Below, in pieces: positions 1-8,129 of a DNA stretch of 64,000 nt. The DNA is taken from assembly GCF_000633255.1 (NCBI RefSeq), contig NZ_AYMJ01000029.1:122029-186028 (forward strand), written 5' to 3'. The notes under the pieces are model-generated. The model was not told the DNA's origin. It searched no databases and was given only the letters and a program-made list of their open reading frames with translations. Both the position numbers and the translations under genes were made by a program. Source of the stretch: Pseudomonas sp. H1h (GTDB taxonomy: Bacteria; Pseudomonadota; Gammaproteobacteria; Pseudomonadales; Pseudomonadaceae). Each line of letters opens with the position of its first letter. The stretch's first letter is position 1.

Positions 1-1328
1 TCGAGGTCGTTGCTGACGCCACCGAGCAATTGCTGGATCAGCGCAGTGCCGCTGTCCGGCAACTGAGCCGTCAGCGGAAAGCCTTCAGCCTGCAACGCAC
101 GCAAGATATTCAAAGCCGCGGCCGGGGTGTCGAGGCCGACACCGTTGCCGATACGACCGTCGCGGGTCGGGTAGTTGGCGAGGATCAGTGCGATGCGTTT
201 TTCCGCGTTCGGCACCCGCGCCAGATCGCTCCAGCGCCGGGCCAGTTCGGCGACGAAATCCATGCGCTCCGGTTGCGCCCGGTAGCAGACCACGTCGGAC
301 TGACTGCGCTCACTGCGCCAGGCCAGATCCTTGAAGCTGATCGGTCGGCTGATGATGCGCCCGTCGAGTTCCGGCAAGGCGATGTGCATCGCCAGATCGC
401 GCGGGCCGAGGCCTTGCTCGCTGTCGCGCCAGCCAGGCTCGTTGTCCTGCGCGCAGATCGCCTGAATCACCGGAATATTGCGCCGGAACGGCCGCAGATG
501 TGGGGCTTCCGGGCTGGATTGCGCGAACCCGGTGGTGTTGAGAATCACCGCCGCCTCGACCTCGTCCAGCCAATCCTCGACCACGCTCAGGCAGCCCGGC
601 TCTTTCAGGCTGGCAACCGCGATTGGCAGCGGATTGAGCCCCGCCGCCTGCAAGCGCTGGCAGAACACATCGATGAACGCAGTGTTGGCCGCCTGCAAAT
701 GCGAGCGATAAAACAACACCGCCGCGACCGGTTGACCGGGCAGCCATTCGGCTTGCCAGTCGCACAGCACAGCGGAGTTTTTCTGTGGCTGGTAAATCGC
801 CGTACGCGGCAGCGCTTGCGGCTCGTCCCAGGCGTAGTCCCGCGCCAGCCAGCGGTTGGCCAGGCAATGGAAGAAGTCCAGCGCATTGCCCATGCCGCCC
901 TGACGCAGGAACTGCCAGAGGCGGTCGCGATCCTCGGCGGGCACGGTGCTCAAGTCGCTGAGTTCAGGGTCGGGACGGTCATCGCCCGGCACCAGAATCA
1001 CCTGCACACCGCGCTCAGCCAGCTCCACCAGCCGCTCGACGCCATAACGCCAATAGGCAATGCCGCCGTGCAACGAAATCAGGATCACCTTGGCGTGACG
1101 CAGCACCTCATCGACATACAGATCGACCGAAGCGTGATTCTGCACCTGCATGGGATTGGCCAGGCGCAGACTCGGGTAGTCTTCGGGCAATTGCTGCGCA
1201 GCTTCGGCGAGCAGCGCCAGGCTGGAATCGCCGCTGCACAGGATCACCAGCTCGGCGGGGGTTTGTCCAAGGTCGGCAATATTGTCATCCGACACGAAAC
1301 CGCCGGGCTGGGTCCTGAGCAGGTGCAT
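1..1328 (-). CDS. cobN: Cobaltochelatase subunit CobN (N-terminal part, cut by window edge)
   Basis: Large subunit of the aerobic cobaltochelatase, which inserts cobalt into hydrogenobyrinate a,c-diamide together with CobS and CobT. The frame starts at the ATG complementary to 1326-1328 and stays open to base 1, giving about 442 N-terminal residues of a protein that is usually about 1250 residues long. Visible family features are the start MHLLRTQPGG, the segment HGGIAYWRYG, and the stretch RIALILANYPTRDGRIGNG typical of CobN/Mg-chelatase H. The start lies only 3 bases after the cobW stop, so the two genes are co-transcribed behind the riboswitch at 2510-2700. The catalytic C-terminal part lies outside the window. 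Confidence 0.93.
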   Translation of the reverse strand, partial: MHLLRTQPGGFVSDDNIADLGQTPAELVILCSGDSSLALLAEAAQQLPEDYPSLRLANPMQVQNHASVDLYVDEVLRHAKVILISLHGGIAYWRYGVERLVELAERGVQVILVPGDDRPDPELSDLSTVPAEDRDRLWQFLRQGGMGNALDFFHCLANRWLARDYAWDEPQALPRTAIYQPQKNSAVLCDWQAEWLPGQPVAAVLFYRSHLQAANTAFIDVFCQRLQAAGLNPLPIAVASLKEPGCLSVVEDWLDEVEAAVILNTTGFAQSSPEAPHLRPFRRNIPVIQAICAQDNEPGWRDSEQGLGPRDLAMHIALPELDGRIISRPISFKDLAWRSERSQSDVVCYRAQPERMDFVAELARRWSDLARVPNAEKRIALILANYPTRDGRIGNGVGLDTPAAALNILRALQAEGFPLTAQLPDSGTALIQQLLGGVSNDL

Positions 1329-1331
1329 GGC

Positions 1332-2402
1332 TTAAACGCTGAGCGCGGCGCGCAGTTGCGCTTCGAGTTGCGCGGCGTCGAGTTCCTGGCCGATCAGCAC
1401 CAGGCGCGTGACGCGCGCTTCATCGGTGCCCCACTGACGGTCGAAGTGCTTGTCGAAACGCGTGCCCACGCCTTGAATCAGCAGGCGCATCGGCTTGTTC
1501 GGGATCGCCGCGAAGCCTTTGACGCGCAGAATGCCGTGCTGAACCACCAGTTGCGTCAGTGCGTCGAGCAGCAAGCTTTCATCGGCCTGCGGCAGTTCGA
1601 TGGAGATCGAATCGAAAGCGTCATGATCGTGGTCATCGTGGTCGTCATCACCGTCGTGGTGGTGATCGTGATGGCTGTGGCGGCTGTCGATGTGCTCTTC
1701 GGAACCCGCGCCAAGGCCAATCAACACGTCCAGTGGCAGACGGCCGTTGCTGGCTTCGATGATTTTCACCGCTGGCGGCAGCTCTTCAGCGACTTCCAGA
1801 CGTACGCGAGCGAGGTCTTCAGGGCTGGTCTGGTCGGCCTTGTTAAGGATCACCAGATCGGCGCTGGCCAGTTGGTCGGCGAACAGTTCGTGCAGCGGCG
1901 ACTCGTGATCGAGGTTCGGGTCGAGTTTGCGCTGGGCATCGACCTGATCCGGAAACGCGGCGAAGGTGCCCGCAGCCACCGCCGGGCTGTCGACCACGGT
2001 AATCACCGCGTCAACGGTGCAGGCACTGCGGATTTCCGGCCACTGGAAAGCTTGGACCAGCGGTTTCGGCAGGGCCAGACCGGAGGTTTCGATCAGGATG
2101 TGGTCGAGATCACCGCGACGGGCGACCAGTTCGCGCATCACCGGGAAGAATTCTTCCTGCACCGTGCAGCACAGGCAGCCGTTGGCCAGTTCGTAGACGC
2201 GGCCGGTGGCTTCTTCTTCGGTGCAGCCGATGGTGCATTGCTTGAGGATTTCACCGTCGATGCCCAGTTCGCCGAACTCGTTGACGATCACCGCGATGCG
2301 GCGGCCCTGAGCGTTGTCGAGCATGTGTCGCAGCAAGGTGGTTTTGCCCGAGCCGAGGAAACCGGTGACGATGGTGACAGGGAGTTTGGCCAGTGTTTTC
2401 AT
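1332..2402 (-). CDS. cobW: Cobalamin biosynthesis GTPase CobW
   Basis: G3E-family P-loop GTPase, 356 residues, proposed to deliver cobalt during cobalamin synthesis. The Walker A motif GFLGSGKTT is at residues 14-22 and the metal-site motif CLCC at 76-79. A histidine/aspartate-rich stretch (HSHHDHHHDG and following) at about residues 239-262 suits metal handling. The start MKTLAKLPV is chosen because the GTPase fold begins there. A longer upstream reading would run into the riboswitch and lacks family similarity. The gene is first in a leftward operon with cobN and is probably repressed by adenosylcobalamin through the leader. Confidence 0.95.
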   Translation of the reverse strand: MKTLAKLPVTIVTGFLGSGKTTLLRHMLDNAQGRRIAVIVNEFGELGIDGEILKQCTIGCTEEEATGRVYELANGCLCCTVQEEFFPVMRELVARRGDLDHILIETSGLALPKPLVQAFQWPEIRSACTVDAVITVVDSPAVAAGTFAAFPDQVDAQRKLDPNLDHESPLHELFADQLASADLVILNKADQTSPEDLARVRLEVAEELPPAVKIIEASNGRLPLDVLIGLGAGSEEHIDSRHSHHDHHHDGDDDHDDHDHDAFDSISIELPQADESLLLDALTQLVVQHGILRVKGFAAIPNKPMRLLIQGVGTRFDKHFDRQWGTDEARVTRLVLIGQELDAAQLEAQLRAALSV

Positions 2403-2509
2403 CGGATGCCCTTTGGCAAGGTGGCGGGCATACGGGACGAGATCCGCTGCGACCGAGCGCGCGGAAGAATTCGCCACCGGATCACCCCGCCCGGTTGTAG
2501 TGAGAAATC

Positions 2510-2700
2510 TGTCACGATGCAGGTCTCCTGGCTGACGGTGTTCAGGCTTTGGGCCTGGCATTCGCTGCGCCTTCCCGCTGGCTCTGGATTGAGTTGGCAG
2601 TGGCGTGGCAGCGAACAGCACCGTTCACAGTTGCGGGGGCAGCCGCGGCTTGGACCGCGTTCCCTTCTTAGCTTCGGTGTGGGCCGAAGAACCTCGAAAG
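2510..2700 (-). promoter_or_regulatory. Cobalamin riboswitch upstream of cobW
   Basis: On the minus strand the leader contains the conserved core GCTGCCCCCGCAACTGTGA (about 2624-2642) and the B12 box AGCCAGGAGACCTGC (about 2517-2532), spaced as in class-I cobalamin aptamers. It sits about 110 bases before the cobW ATG. Binding of adenosylcobalamin is expected to switch off cobW-cobN expression. Aptamer limits are approximate. Confidence 0.92.
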
Positions 2701-2777
2701 CGCAAGGCTACGCATGGTGTGGGGATGGGTCAATGTTTGGATTGGGGGCATATCCGTTGTTGCGGTAACGGCCTCTA

Positions 2778-3025
2778 ATGGTTCCGCCCTTACGGCGGGT
2801 CACTTTTGACAAACGCCTCAAAAGTAACCAAAAAGTCTTGCCCCGGCGTACGGCACTTCGCTGAGGCTCAGTGTTCCCTCGCTACGGTGCCCATCAGGGG
2901 GCATCGCCTACGGTTTGCTTCGCTGCACCTCCTCTCGATGTATGCGGCTTCGCCGCATGGCGCTGCGCGCCTCCCCCCTGATGGACACCTTCGCTCGGCC
3001 TGCCGATGGGGCTTTGAGATCAAAG
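2778..3025 (+). repeat. Left arm of a ~250-base inverted repeat
   Basis: Begins with GGTTCCGCCCTTACGGCGGG and contains GGGGCATCGCCTACGGTTTG and TTCGCTGCACCTCCTCTCGA. The same blocks recur in reverse orientation at 3333-3577. The two arms are clearly homologous but diverged. I see no plausible gene inside. It resembles intergenic repeats common in fluorescent pseudomonads. Confidence 0.8.
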
Positions 3026-3038
3026 GCAACATCAAAAG

Positions 3039-3086
3039 CCAGATCCAGATCCAGATCCAGATCCAGATCCAGATCCAGATCCAGAT
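3039..3086 (+). repeat. Tandem hexamer array (CCAGAT) x 8
   Basis: Eight perfect, uninterrupted copies of CCAGAT directly follow the left inverted-repeat arm. Perfect short arrays of this type are prone to slippage. A period of six keeps any reading frame, but no credible gene spans it, so it is treated as non-coding. Confidence 0.97.
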
Positions 3087-3155
3087 CAAAAGATCACAGC
3101 CTTCGGCAGTTCCCACAGGGGATTAGGTGTGTTCAGTTGGAATTAGTTGGTTGGC

Positions 3156-3262
3156 GGACCGCCTTCGCGAGCAAGCCCGCTCCCACAGTGGGATCGGGTG
3201 TGCTCAGTTAAAGATTGGTCGGCCGTGAGGCCGCCATCGCTGGCAGGCCAGCTCCCACAATT
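3156..3262. repeat. Two REP-like elements between the inverted-repeat arms
   Basis: The first copy reads CCTTCGCGAGCAAGCCCGCT at about 3163. A second, diverged copy near 3228 reads CGCTGGCAGGCCAGCTCCCA. Both match the REP family scattered over the window. No gene is visible between 2762 and 3640. Confidence 0.75.
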
Positions 3263-3332
3263 TTAATTCGTGCCCCCCATGCGGCGAAGCCGCCCCACTC
3301 AACACGATGAGCGTTAGCTCGAGTAAATCTTT

Positions 3333-3577
3333 TGATCTCAAGGCCCGTCGGCAGGCTGAGTGGAGGGATTGATCCGGGGGTGGGAGCGCAGCGACCGTTT
3401 GGCGCAGCCAGACACATCGAGAGGAGGTGCAGCGAAGCAAACCGTAGGCGATGCCCCCGGATCAATCCCGGAGCGAAGGAACCCGAGCCTAGGCGAGGGC
3501 CGAACGTCAGGGCATAGACCTTTTGGTTGCTTTTGGGGCGTTTGCCAAAAGTGACCCGCCGTCAGGGCGGAACCCTA
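3333..3577 (-). repeat. Right arm of the ~250-base inverted repeat
   Basis: Reverse-complement homologue of 2778-3025. Shared blocks include the complement of GGCATCGCCTACGGTTTGCT and the terminal complement of GTTCCGCCCTGACGGCGGGT. Together the arms enclose the hexamer array and two REP elements between the divergent riboswitches. Confidence 0.8.
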
Positions 3578-3647
3578 AGCGGCCGTTGCCGCAGCACCGG
3601 ATCCACCCACAAAATTGACTAAATTCCCCAACCCATGGTCTCCTACA

Positions 3648-3856
3648 CAACTTGTTACGGGTGCCCTTCACAGGGTGAAACGGGAAACCGGTGAATCATG
3701 TGCTTTACTCAAGCCCATGTCAGTCCGGTGCTGCCCCCGCAACGGTAAGCGAGCGAAGCGTCAGATCCACTGTGCCAGTACGGCATGGGAAGGTGATGCT
3801 TGCAGGTCGGCCTGACGCCAACCCCTCGTGAGCCCGGAGACCGGCCCGCAACACAC
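3648..3856 (+). promoter_or_regulatory. Cobalamin riboswitch upstream of cbtB
   Basis: Contains the ordered class-I aptamer blocks: GGGTGAAACGGGAAACCGGT, the core GTGCTGCCCCCGCAACGGTA, the downstream GGCATGGGAAGGTG, and the closing B12 box GAGCCCGGAGACCGGCC ending near 3846. It lies about 135 bases upstream of the cbtB ATG, the usual arrangement for cobalt uptake genes repressed by adenosylcobalamin. This is the second riboswitch in the locus and points the opposite way from the first. Confidence 0.95.
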
Positions 3857-3985
3857 AGTGCGCATTGTGCGTCGCTGAACATAACAAACCCGCGGTGGGC
3901 GGGCGCTGTTCGAACCTCTGCGTGCCCGACTCGCAGGGGTCTTCATGCGCTCTATTCACCCGCTGACACTCCAGAGGGAAGCGCC

Positions 3986-4183
3986 ATGTCGATCATCAGC
4001 AGCACCGGCAGCAACACCGATAAAATCTCCAGCACCGCCACGTTGAGCCAACGCCTGACTGCGGCGATCTTTGCCTCGATCCTGGGTGCCAGCCTCGTCT
4101 ACTTCGCCGGTTTCTCGCACATCGAAGCGGTGCACAACGCCGCCCACGATACCCGCCACAGCGCCGCGTTTCCGTGCCACTGA
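3986..4183 (+). CDS. cbtB: Cobalt transporter subunit CbtB
   Basis: Small membrane protein of 65 residues in the CbtB family, which works with CbtA in cobalt uptake. It has one predicted membrane helix at about residues 24-43. Histidines follow at 45, 50, 54 and 58, with a terminal CH pair, consistent with metal capture at the membrane face. The ATG at 3986 follows an AGAGGGAAG ribosome-binding site. It is the first gene after the riboswitch, with cbtA 11 bases downstream. Confidence 0.9.
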   Translation: MSIISSTGSNTDKISSTATLSQRLTAAIFASILGASLVYFAGFSHIEAVHNAAHDTRHSAAFPCH

Positions 4184-4194
4184 GACCTTTCGAC

Positions 4195-4896
4195 ATGATC
4201 AAGCGAATTGCGCAAACCGCAGGGTTCACCGGCCTGCTGGCTGCCCTGCTCCTCACTCTGCTGCAAAGTTTCTGGGTCTCGCCGTTGATTCTGCAGGCGG
4301 AAACCTTCGAGAAAGCCGAACCTGTCGCCGTTCATGAACATGCCGATGGCGCCATGGCCGGGCACACCCACGACGCACAAGCCTGGGAGCCTGAAGACGG
4401 CTGGCAGCGCGTAGTCTCAACCACCGGAGGCAATCTGGTGGTGGCCGTCGGTTTCGCCCTGATGCTCGCGGGCCTTTACACCCTGCGTGCACCGACCAAA
4501 ACCTCGCAAGGCCTGCTCTGGGGCCTGGCCGGTTACGCGACCTTCGTGCTTGCACCGACCCTCGGCCTGCCGCCTGAACTGCCGGGCACCGCTGCAGCCG
4601 ATCTGGCTTCACGGCAGATGTGGTGGATCGGCACGGCCGCCTCGACCGCTGTCGGCCTGGCCCTGATCGTGTTCAGCCGTCACTGGCTGATGAAGCTGCT
4701 GGGCGTGGCAATCCTGGCCGTACCGCATGTGATCGGCGCACCGCAGCCGGAGGTGCATTCGATGCTGGCACCCGAGGCGCTGGAAGCTCAGTTCAAAATC
4801 GCTTCGCAGTTGACCAACGTGGCGTTCTGGCTGGCTTTGGGCCTGATCAGCGCCTGGTTGTTCCGCCGCAAAAGCGATGGTCAGTACCACGCATGA
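4195..4896 (+). CDS. cbtA: Cobalt transporter subunit CbtA
   Basis: Integral membrane protein of 233 residues, CbtA family, paired with CbtB. It has about five hydrophobic segments. A histidine-rich extramembrane loop after the first helix (VHEHADGAMAGHTHD, about residues 43-57) probably binds cobalt. The start MIKRIAQ at 4195 is preferred to an in-frame ATG 21 bases upstream because it opens directly with the first membrane segment. Its stop overlaps the start of the next gene in an ATGA, indicating translational coupling. Confidence 0.9.
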   Translation: MIKRIAQTAGFTGLLAALLLTLLQSFWVSPLILQAETFEKAEPVAVHEHADGAMAGHTHDAQAWEPEDGWQRVVSTTGGNLVVAVGFALMLAGLYTLRAPTKTSQGLLWGLAGYATFVLAPTLGLPPELPGTAAADLASRQMWWIGTAASTAVGLALIVFSRHWLMKLLGVAILAVPHVIGAPQPEVHSMLAPEALEAQFKIASQLTNVAFWLALGLISAWLFRRKSDGQYHA

Positions 4897-5306
4897 CCGA
4901 TGACAGCGCAGCGCCGACCTTCGTCGTCGGCCTGGGCTGCCAGCGCGGCTGCCCGGCCAGCACGCTGCGCGCGTTGCTCGACCAGGCCTTGCAGGCGCAT
5001 CGCATCGACCTTTTAGCGGTCAAGGCCCTGGCCAGTATCGACTTGAAGCGCGATGAGCCCGGTTTACAGGAACTCGCCGCCCAACTGGCACTGCCGCTGT
5101 TGTATTTCAGCAGCGTAGAACTGGCGAGTTATCAGCAGCGTCTGAGCCATCATTCACAGATCGCCTACGAACGTACCGGATGCTACGGCGTTGCTGAAAG
5201 TGCTGCGTTGGCCCTCGCCGAACAGCTGATTCAGGCGCCGGCAAAACTGCTGATTTCCCGGCAAAAATACGCCCAGACCACGTTGGCATTGGCCGGCGCT
5301 GCGTAA
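4893..5306 (+). CDS. cobE: Cobalamin biosynthesis protein CobE (CbiG C-terminal type)
   Basis: 137 residues that match the CobE/CbiG C-terminal domain: an opening VVGLGCQRGCP, a central segment TGCYGVAESAAL, and a closing LLISRQKYAQTTLALA. In the aerobic pathway this family acts near ring contraction and the methylation steps; its exact reaction is less well defined than its neighbours'. The start ATG overlaps the cbtA stop. The gene lies between the cobalt transporter and cobM, supporting a role in B12 synthesis. Confidence 0.85.
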   Translation: MTDDSAAPTFVVGLGCQRGCPASTLRALLDQALQAHRIDLLAVKALASIDLKRDEPGLQELAAQLALPLLYFSSVELASYQQRLSHHSQIAYERTGCYGVAESAALALAEQLIQAPAKLLISRQKYAQTTLALAGAA

Positions 5307-5387
5307 AATCCCGATAATTCCCCTCTTTGATCATGAGCAATCTTCATCTGAAGCCTTGCCCTGCCCCGTTTTTCACAGGATTTCTTC

Positions 5388-6134
5388 ATGACCGTCTACT
5401 TCATTGGCGCCGGCCCCGGCGACCCGGAATTGATCACTGTCAAAGGCCAGCGACTGATTCGCAGCTGCCCTGTGATCATCTACGCAGGCTCGCTGGTCCC
5501 GGCCGCTGTGCTGGAGGGGCATCAGGCCGAAACCGTGGTCAACAGCGCCGAATTGCACTTGGAGCAGATCATCGAATTGATCAAATCCGCCCACGCCAAG
5601 GGGCAGGATGTGGCACGGGTGCACTCCGGCGATCCGAGCCTGTATGGCGCGATTGGCGAGCAGATTCGCTATTTGCGTGAGTTGAATATTGCGTTCGAAA
5701 TCATCCCTGGCGTTACCGCAACGGCGGCGTGTGCGGCACTGCTGGGCGCAGAACTGACCCTTCCGGACATCTCGCAAAGCGTGATTCTGACCCGTTACGC
5801 CGACAAGACTGCAATGCCGGCCGGCGAAGAACTGGGGAGTCTGGCGCAGCATGGCGCGACCATGGCGATTCATCTGGGGGTCAATCACCTGGAGAAAATC
5901 ATCGCCGAACTGCTGCCGCATTACGGCGCGGATTGCCCGATTGCGGTGATTCACCGCGCGACATGGCCGGATCAGGACTGGGTGGTGGGGACACTGGAGG
6001 ATATTGCCGCGAAGGTGCAGGCCAAGGGGTTTCGGCGCACGGCGTTGATTCTGGTTGGACGAGTGCTGGGCAGTGAGGTGTTCAGCGAGTCATCGCTGTA
6101 TCGCGCGGGGCATGCGCATCTTTATCGCCCATGA
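5388..6134 (+). CDS. cobM: Precorrin-4 C(11)-methyltransferase CobM
   Basis: S-adenosylmethionine-dependent tetrapyrrole methyltransferase of 248 residues that methylates precorrin-4 at C-11 to give precorrin-5. The family motif GAGPGDP is at residues 7-13 and VHSGDPSLYGA at about 82-92, followed by EIIPGVTATAACAALLG. Length and motifs fit CobM rather than the other Cob methyltransferases. It is the last gene of the riboswitch-controlled unit. A REP pair and a bidirectional terminator follow. Confidence 0.94.
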   Translation: MTVYFIGAGPGDPELITVKGQRLIRSCPVIIYAGSLVPAAVLEGHQAETVVNSAELHLEQIIELIKSAHAKGQDVARVHSGDPSLYGAIGEQIRYLRELNIAFEIIPGVTATAACAALLGAELTLPDISQSVILTRYADKTAMPAGEELGSLAQHGATMAIHLGVNHLEKIIAELLPHYGADCPIAVIHRATWPDQDWVVGTLEDIAAKVQAKGFRRTALILVGRVLGSEVFSESSLYRAGHAHLYRP

Positions 6135-6139
6135 CGGCC

Positions 6140-6214
6140 CTTTCGCAAGCCAGCCCGCACCCGCAGTAGTAATGCGATCACATGTGGGGGCGGGCTTGCT
6201 CGCGAAGGCGTCAT
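6140..6214. repeat. REP-like inverted pair
   Basis: A diverged arm (CGCAAGCCAGCCCGCACCCG) and a canonical arm (GGGCGGGCTTGCTCGCGAAG) face each other between cobM and its terminator. They could form an extended hairpin in the transcript tail. Confidence 0.8.
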
Positions 6215-6229
6215 TGAATTTCACGCAAA

Positions 6230-6258
6230 AAAAACGGCGCTCACGGGGCGCCGTTTTT
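6230..6258. terminator. Bidirectional intrinsic terminator between cobM and nfuA
   Basis: Perfect 11-base arms AAAAACGGCGC / GCGCCGTTTTT around a 7-base loop. The A-tract on the left and T-tract on the right allow it to end both convergent transcripts. Confidence 0.9.
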
Positions 6259-6277
6259 CATGTCCGCAGCGAACACC

Positions 6278-6862
6278 TTAGTAGTAGGCGTTTTCTTTCT
6301 GCGTGTGGTCGGTCACGTCGCGCACACCCTTTAGTTCAGGAATACGCTCGAGCAGAGTGCGCTCGATACCTTCCTTCAGGGTCACGTCGGCCTGGCCGCA
6401 GCCTTGGCATCCACCGCCGAACTGCAGCACGGCGATGCCGTCCTCGACCACATCGATCAGGCTGACCTGACCGCCGTGGCTGGCCAGCCCCGGGTTGATC
6501 TCGGTTTGCAGGTAGTAGTTGATGCGCTCGTTGACCGGGCTGTCGGCGTTGACCATCGGCACTTTGGCGTTTGGCGCCTTGATGGTCAGTTGACCACCCA
6601 TGCGGTCGGTGGCGTAGTCGACGACGGCATCGTCAAGGAACGCTTCGCTGAACGAGTCGATGTAGGCGGTGAAGCTTTTCAGCCCCAGCGCGGTATCTTC
6701 AGGTTTTTCTTCGCCCGGCTTGCAGTAGGCAATGCAGGTTTCGGCGTACTGGGTGCCAGGCTGGGTGATGAAGACGCGGATGCCGATGCCCGGGGTGTTC
6801 TGCTTGGAGAGCAGATCGGCCAGGTAATCGTGGGCGGCGTCGGTAATGGTAATAGCGGTCAT
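6278..6862 (-). CDS. nfuA: Fe-S biogenesis protein NfuA
   Basis: 194-residue iron-sulfur carrier that transfers 4Fe-4S clusters to apo-proteins. It has an N-terminal degenerate A-type domain (TDAAHDYLADLL) and a C-terminal Nfu domain with the cluster-binding motif CQGC at about residues 149-152 (FGGGCQGCGQAD). The start MTAITITDAAHDYL is preferred over an upstream in-frame start because it matches the family length of about 194. The context is monocistronic; it converges on cobM with a shared terminator. Confidence 0.95.
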   Translation of the reverse strand: MTAITITDAAHDYLADLLSKQNTPGIGIRVFITQPGTQYAETCIAYCKPGEEKPEDTALGLKSFTAYIDSFSEAFLDDAVVDYATDRMGGQLTIKAPNAKVPMVNADSPVNERINYYLQTEINPGLASHGGQVSLIDVVEDGIAVLQFGGGCQGCGQADVTLKEGIERTLLERIPELKGVRDVTDHTQKENAYY

Positions 6863-6919
6863 GGAAACTCCTCGCAGGCTTGGGCGCAGTTTACGCCAAT
6901 CATCGCGCCGCACAAAGTC

Positions 6920-7945
6920 CTAGTATTTTTGTCGGGAAAGCTGGGAATCCGATTGAGCCACAGGTTCGCCATCGATCCGCGCTTTAAGCCACTGATAGCT
7001 GCGTTTTTCCACCCATTCGTAGCTCAACCAGGACCCTGCGCCAATGGCCACAGCGCAGACGACGAACATCAGGTACGGACTGATTCCATAATGTCGCGCG
7101 ATAAAACCACCGGCCGACAGCACCAGCACGTGCATCAGATACACCGAATACGAACAATCGCCCAGCAGCTTGAGTAGCCGATTGCGCTCGACATAACGTT
7201 CCAGCGCCATGCAGGCCATCACCAGCACCGCACTCGCCAGCCCCCAGTTCAACAGTCGTGGCGCCGGCGTCAGGCAATAGATTGCCATCAACGCGGCGCC
7301 AATTCCCAGCAACGGCAACCACAGGCCCGGGCCAATCCAGCCCCGGCGGTACAGGATGCCGATGCCGATCCCCAGCAAGAACTCGTAAACGATGTCCGAA
7401 CGATAGAACTCGCTGACCCAGCCAAACGCCTGGCAAGTAGCAAACAGCAACGCTGCGACCACCAGCAGACGCACCTGCCAACGGAACACCAGCGCACAGG
7501 CGAACAGCACGTAGAACAGTATTTCGTAATTGAGGGTCCAGCCGACATTCAAGGTCGGGTAGATCCCGTACCCGCCGGGGTTCTGCGCCGGAATGAACAA
7601 CAGCGACAGCAGCAGATGCCCGACGTCCAGCCTCTGATCCGGCAACACCTGCCCGGCGACCAGCACCAGCAGCGCCATCAGCAGCGTGTAAAGCCAGTAC
7701 GCCGGCACGATGCGCGACAGGCGGTACAGCAGAAATTGCCCCGGCCGCAGGCGCTTGTCCTCGGTGGACAAGAAGATCACCAGGCCGCTGATCACAAAAA
7801 AGATGTCGACCCCGACTGCGCCTTTGTCGATGAACAACTGGCCAATCGGGCCGCGCGCCTTGAAGTCGAAGAAAATCTGCATGAAGTGGTGACAGACCAC
7901 CGTCCACGCGGCAAGCGCCCGCAGGGCCTGCACTGAAATCAACAT
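6920..7945 (-). CDS. Acyltransferase 3 family membrane protein
   Basis: 341-residue multi-span inner-membrane protein of the acyltransferase-3 family, which O-acetylates or otherwise acylates surface polysaccharides and lipids. The opening SVQALRALAAWTVVCHHF carries the conserved arginine and histidine of the family, followed by GAVGVDIFFVISGLV. About ten hydrophobic segments follow. The ATG at 7945 is preceded by AGGAGC. Its neighbours (nfuA, cti) do not indicate a substrate. It reads leftward towards nfuA and is probably separately expressed. Confidence 0.85.
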   Translation of the reverse strand: MLISVQALRALAAWTVVCHHFMQIFFDFKARGPIGQLFIDKGAVGVDIFFVISGLVIFLSTEDKRLRPGQFLLYRLSRIVPAYWLYTLLMALLVLVAGQVLPDQRLDVGHLLLSLLFIPAQNPGGYGIYPTLNVGWTLNYEILFYVLFACALVFRWQVRLLVVAALLFATCQAFGWVSEFYRSDIVYEFLLGIGIGILYRRGWIGPGLWLPLLGIGAALMAIYCLTPAPRLLNWGLASAVLVMACMALERYVERNRLLKLLGDCSYSVYLMHVLVLSAGGFIARHYGISPYLMFVVCAVAIGAGSWLSYEWVEKRSYQWLKARIDGEPVAQSDSQLSRQKY

Positions 7946-7983
7946 TGAGCGCTCCTGTCCACGATTCCTGAAACACCACTGCC

Positions 7984-8080
7984 CCCTGTGGGAGCGGGCT
8001 TGCTCGCGAATGCGCTGTGTCAGGCGACATCCATTTCGAATGAGCTGACACCTTCGCGAGCAAGCCCGCTCCCGCAGTTG
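7984..8080. repeat. REP-like inverted pair
   Basis: Two full REP arms in opposite orientation (GTGGGAGCGGGCTTGCTCGC and GCGAGCAAGCCCGCTCCCGC) about 50 bases apart, between cti and the acyltransferase gene. They form a large imperfect stem. Confidence 0.9.
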
Positions 8081-8129
8081 AGATTTGCGGTATTGCCAAG
8101 AATTGGGACAGCGGGTCCGTCTCAAACGA

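Noticed and set aside
30..2768. Long open frame (about 900 codons) on the plus strand across the cob genes
   Set aside because: It is the antisense shadow of cobN/cobW and the riboswitch in high-GC DNA; its translation shows no protein family features.
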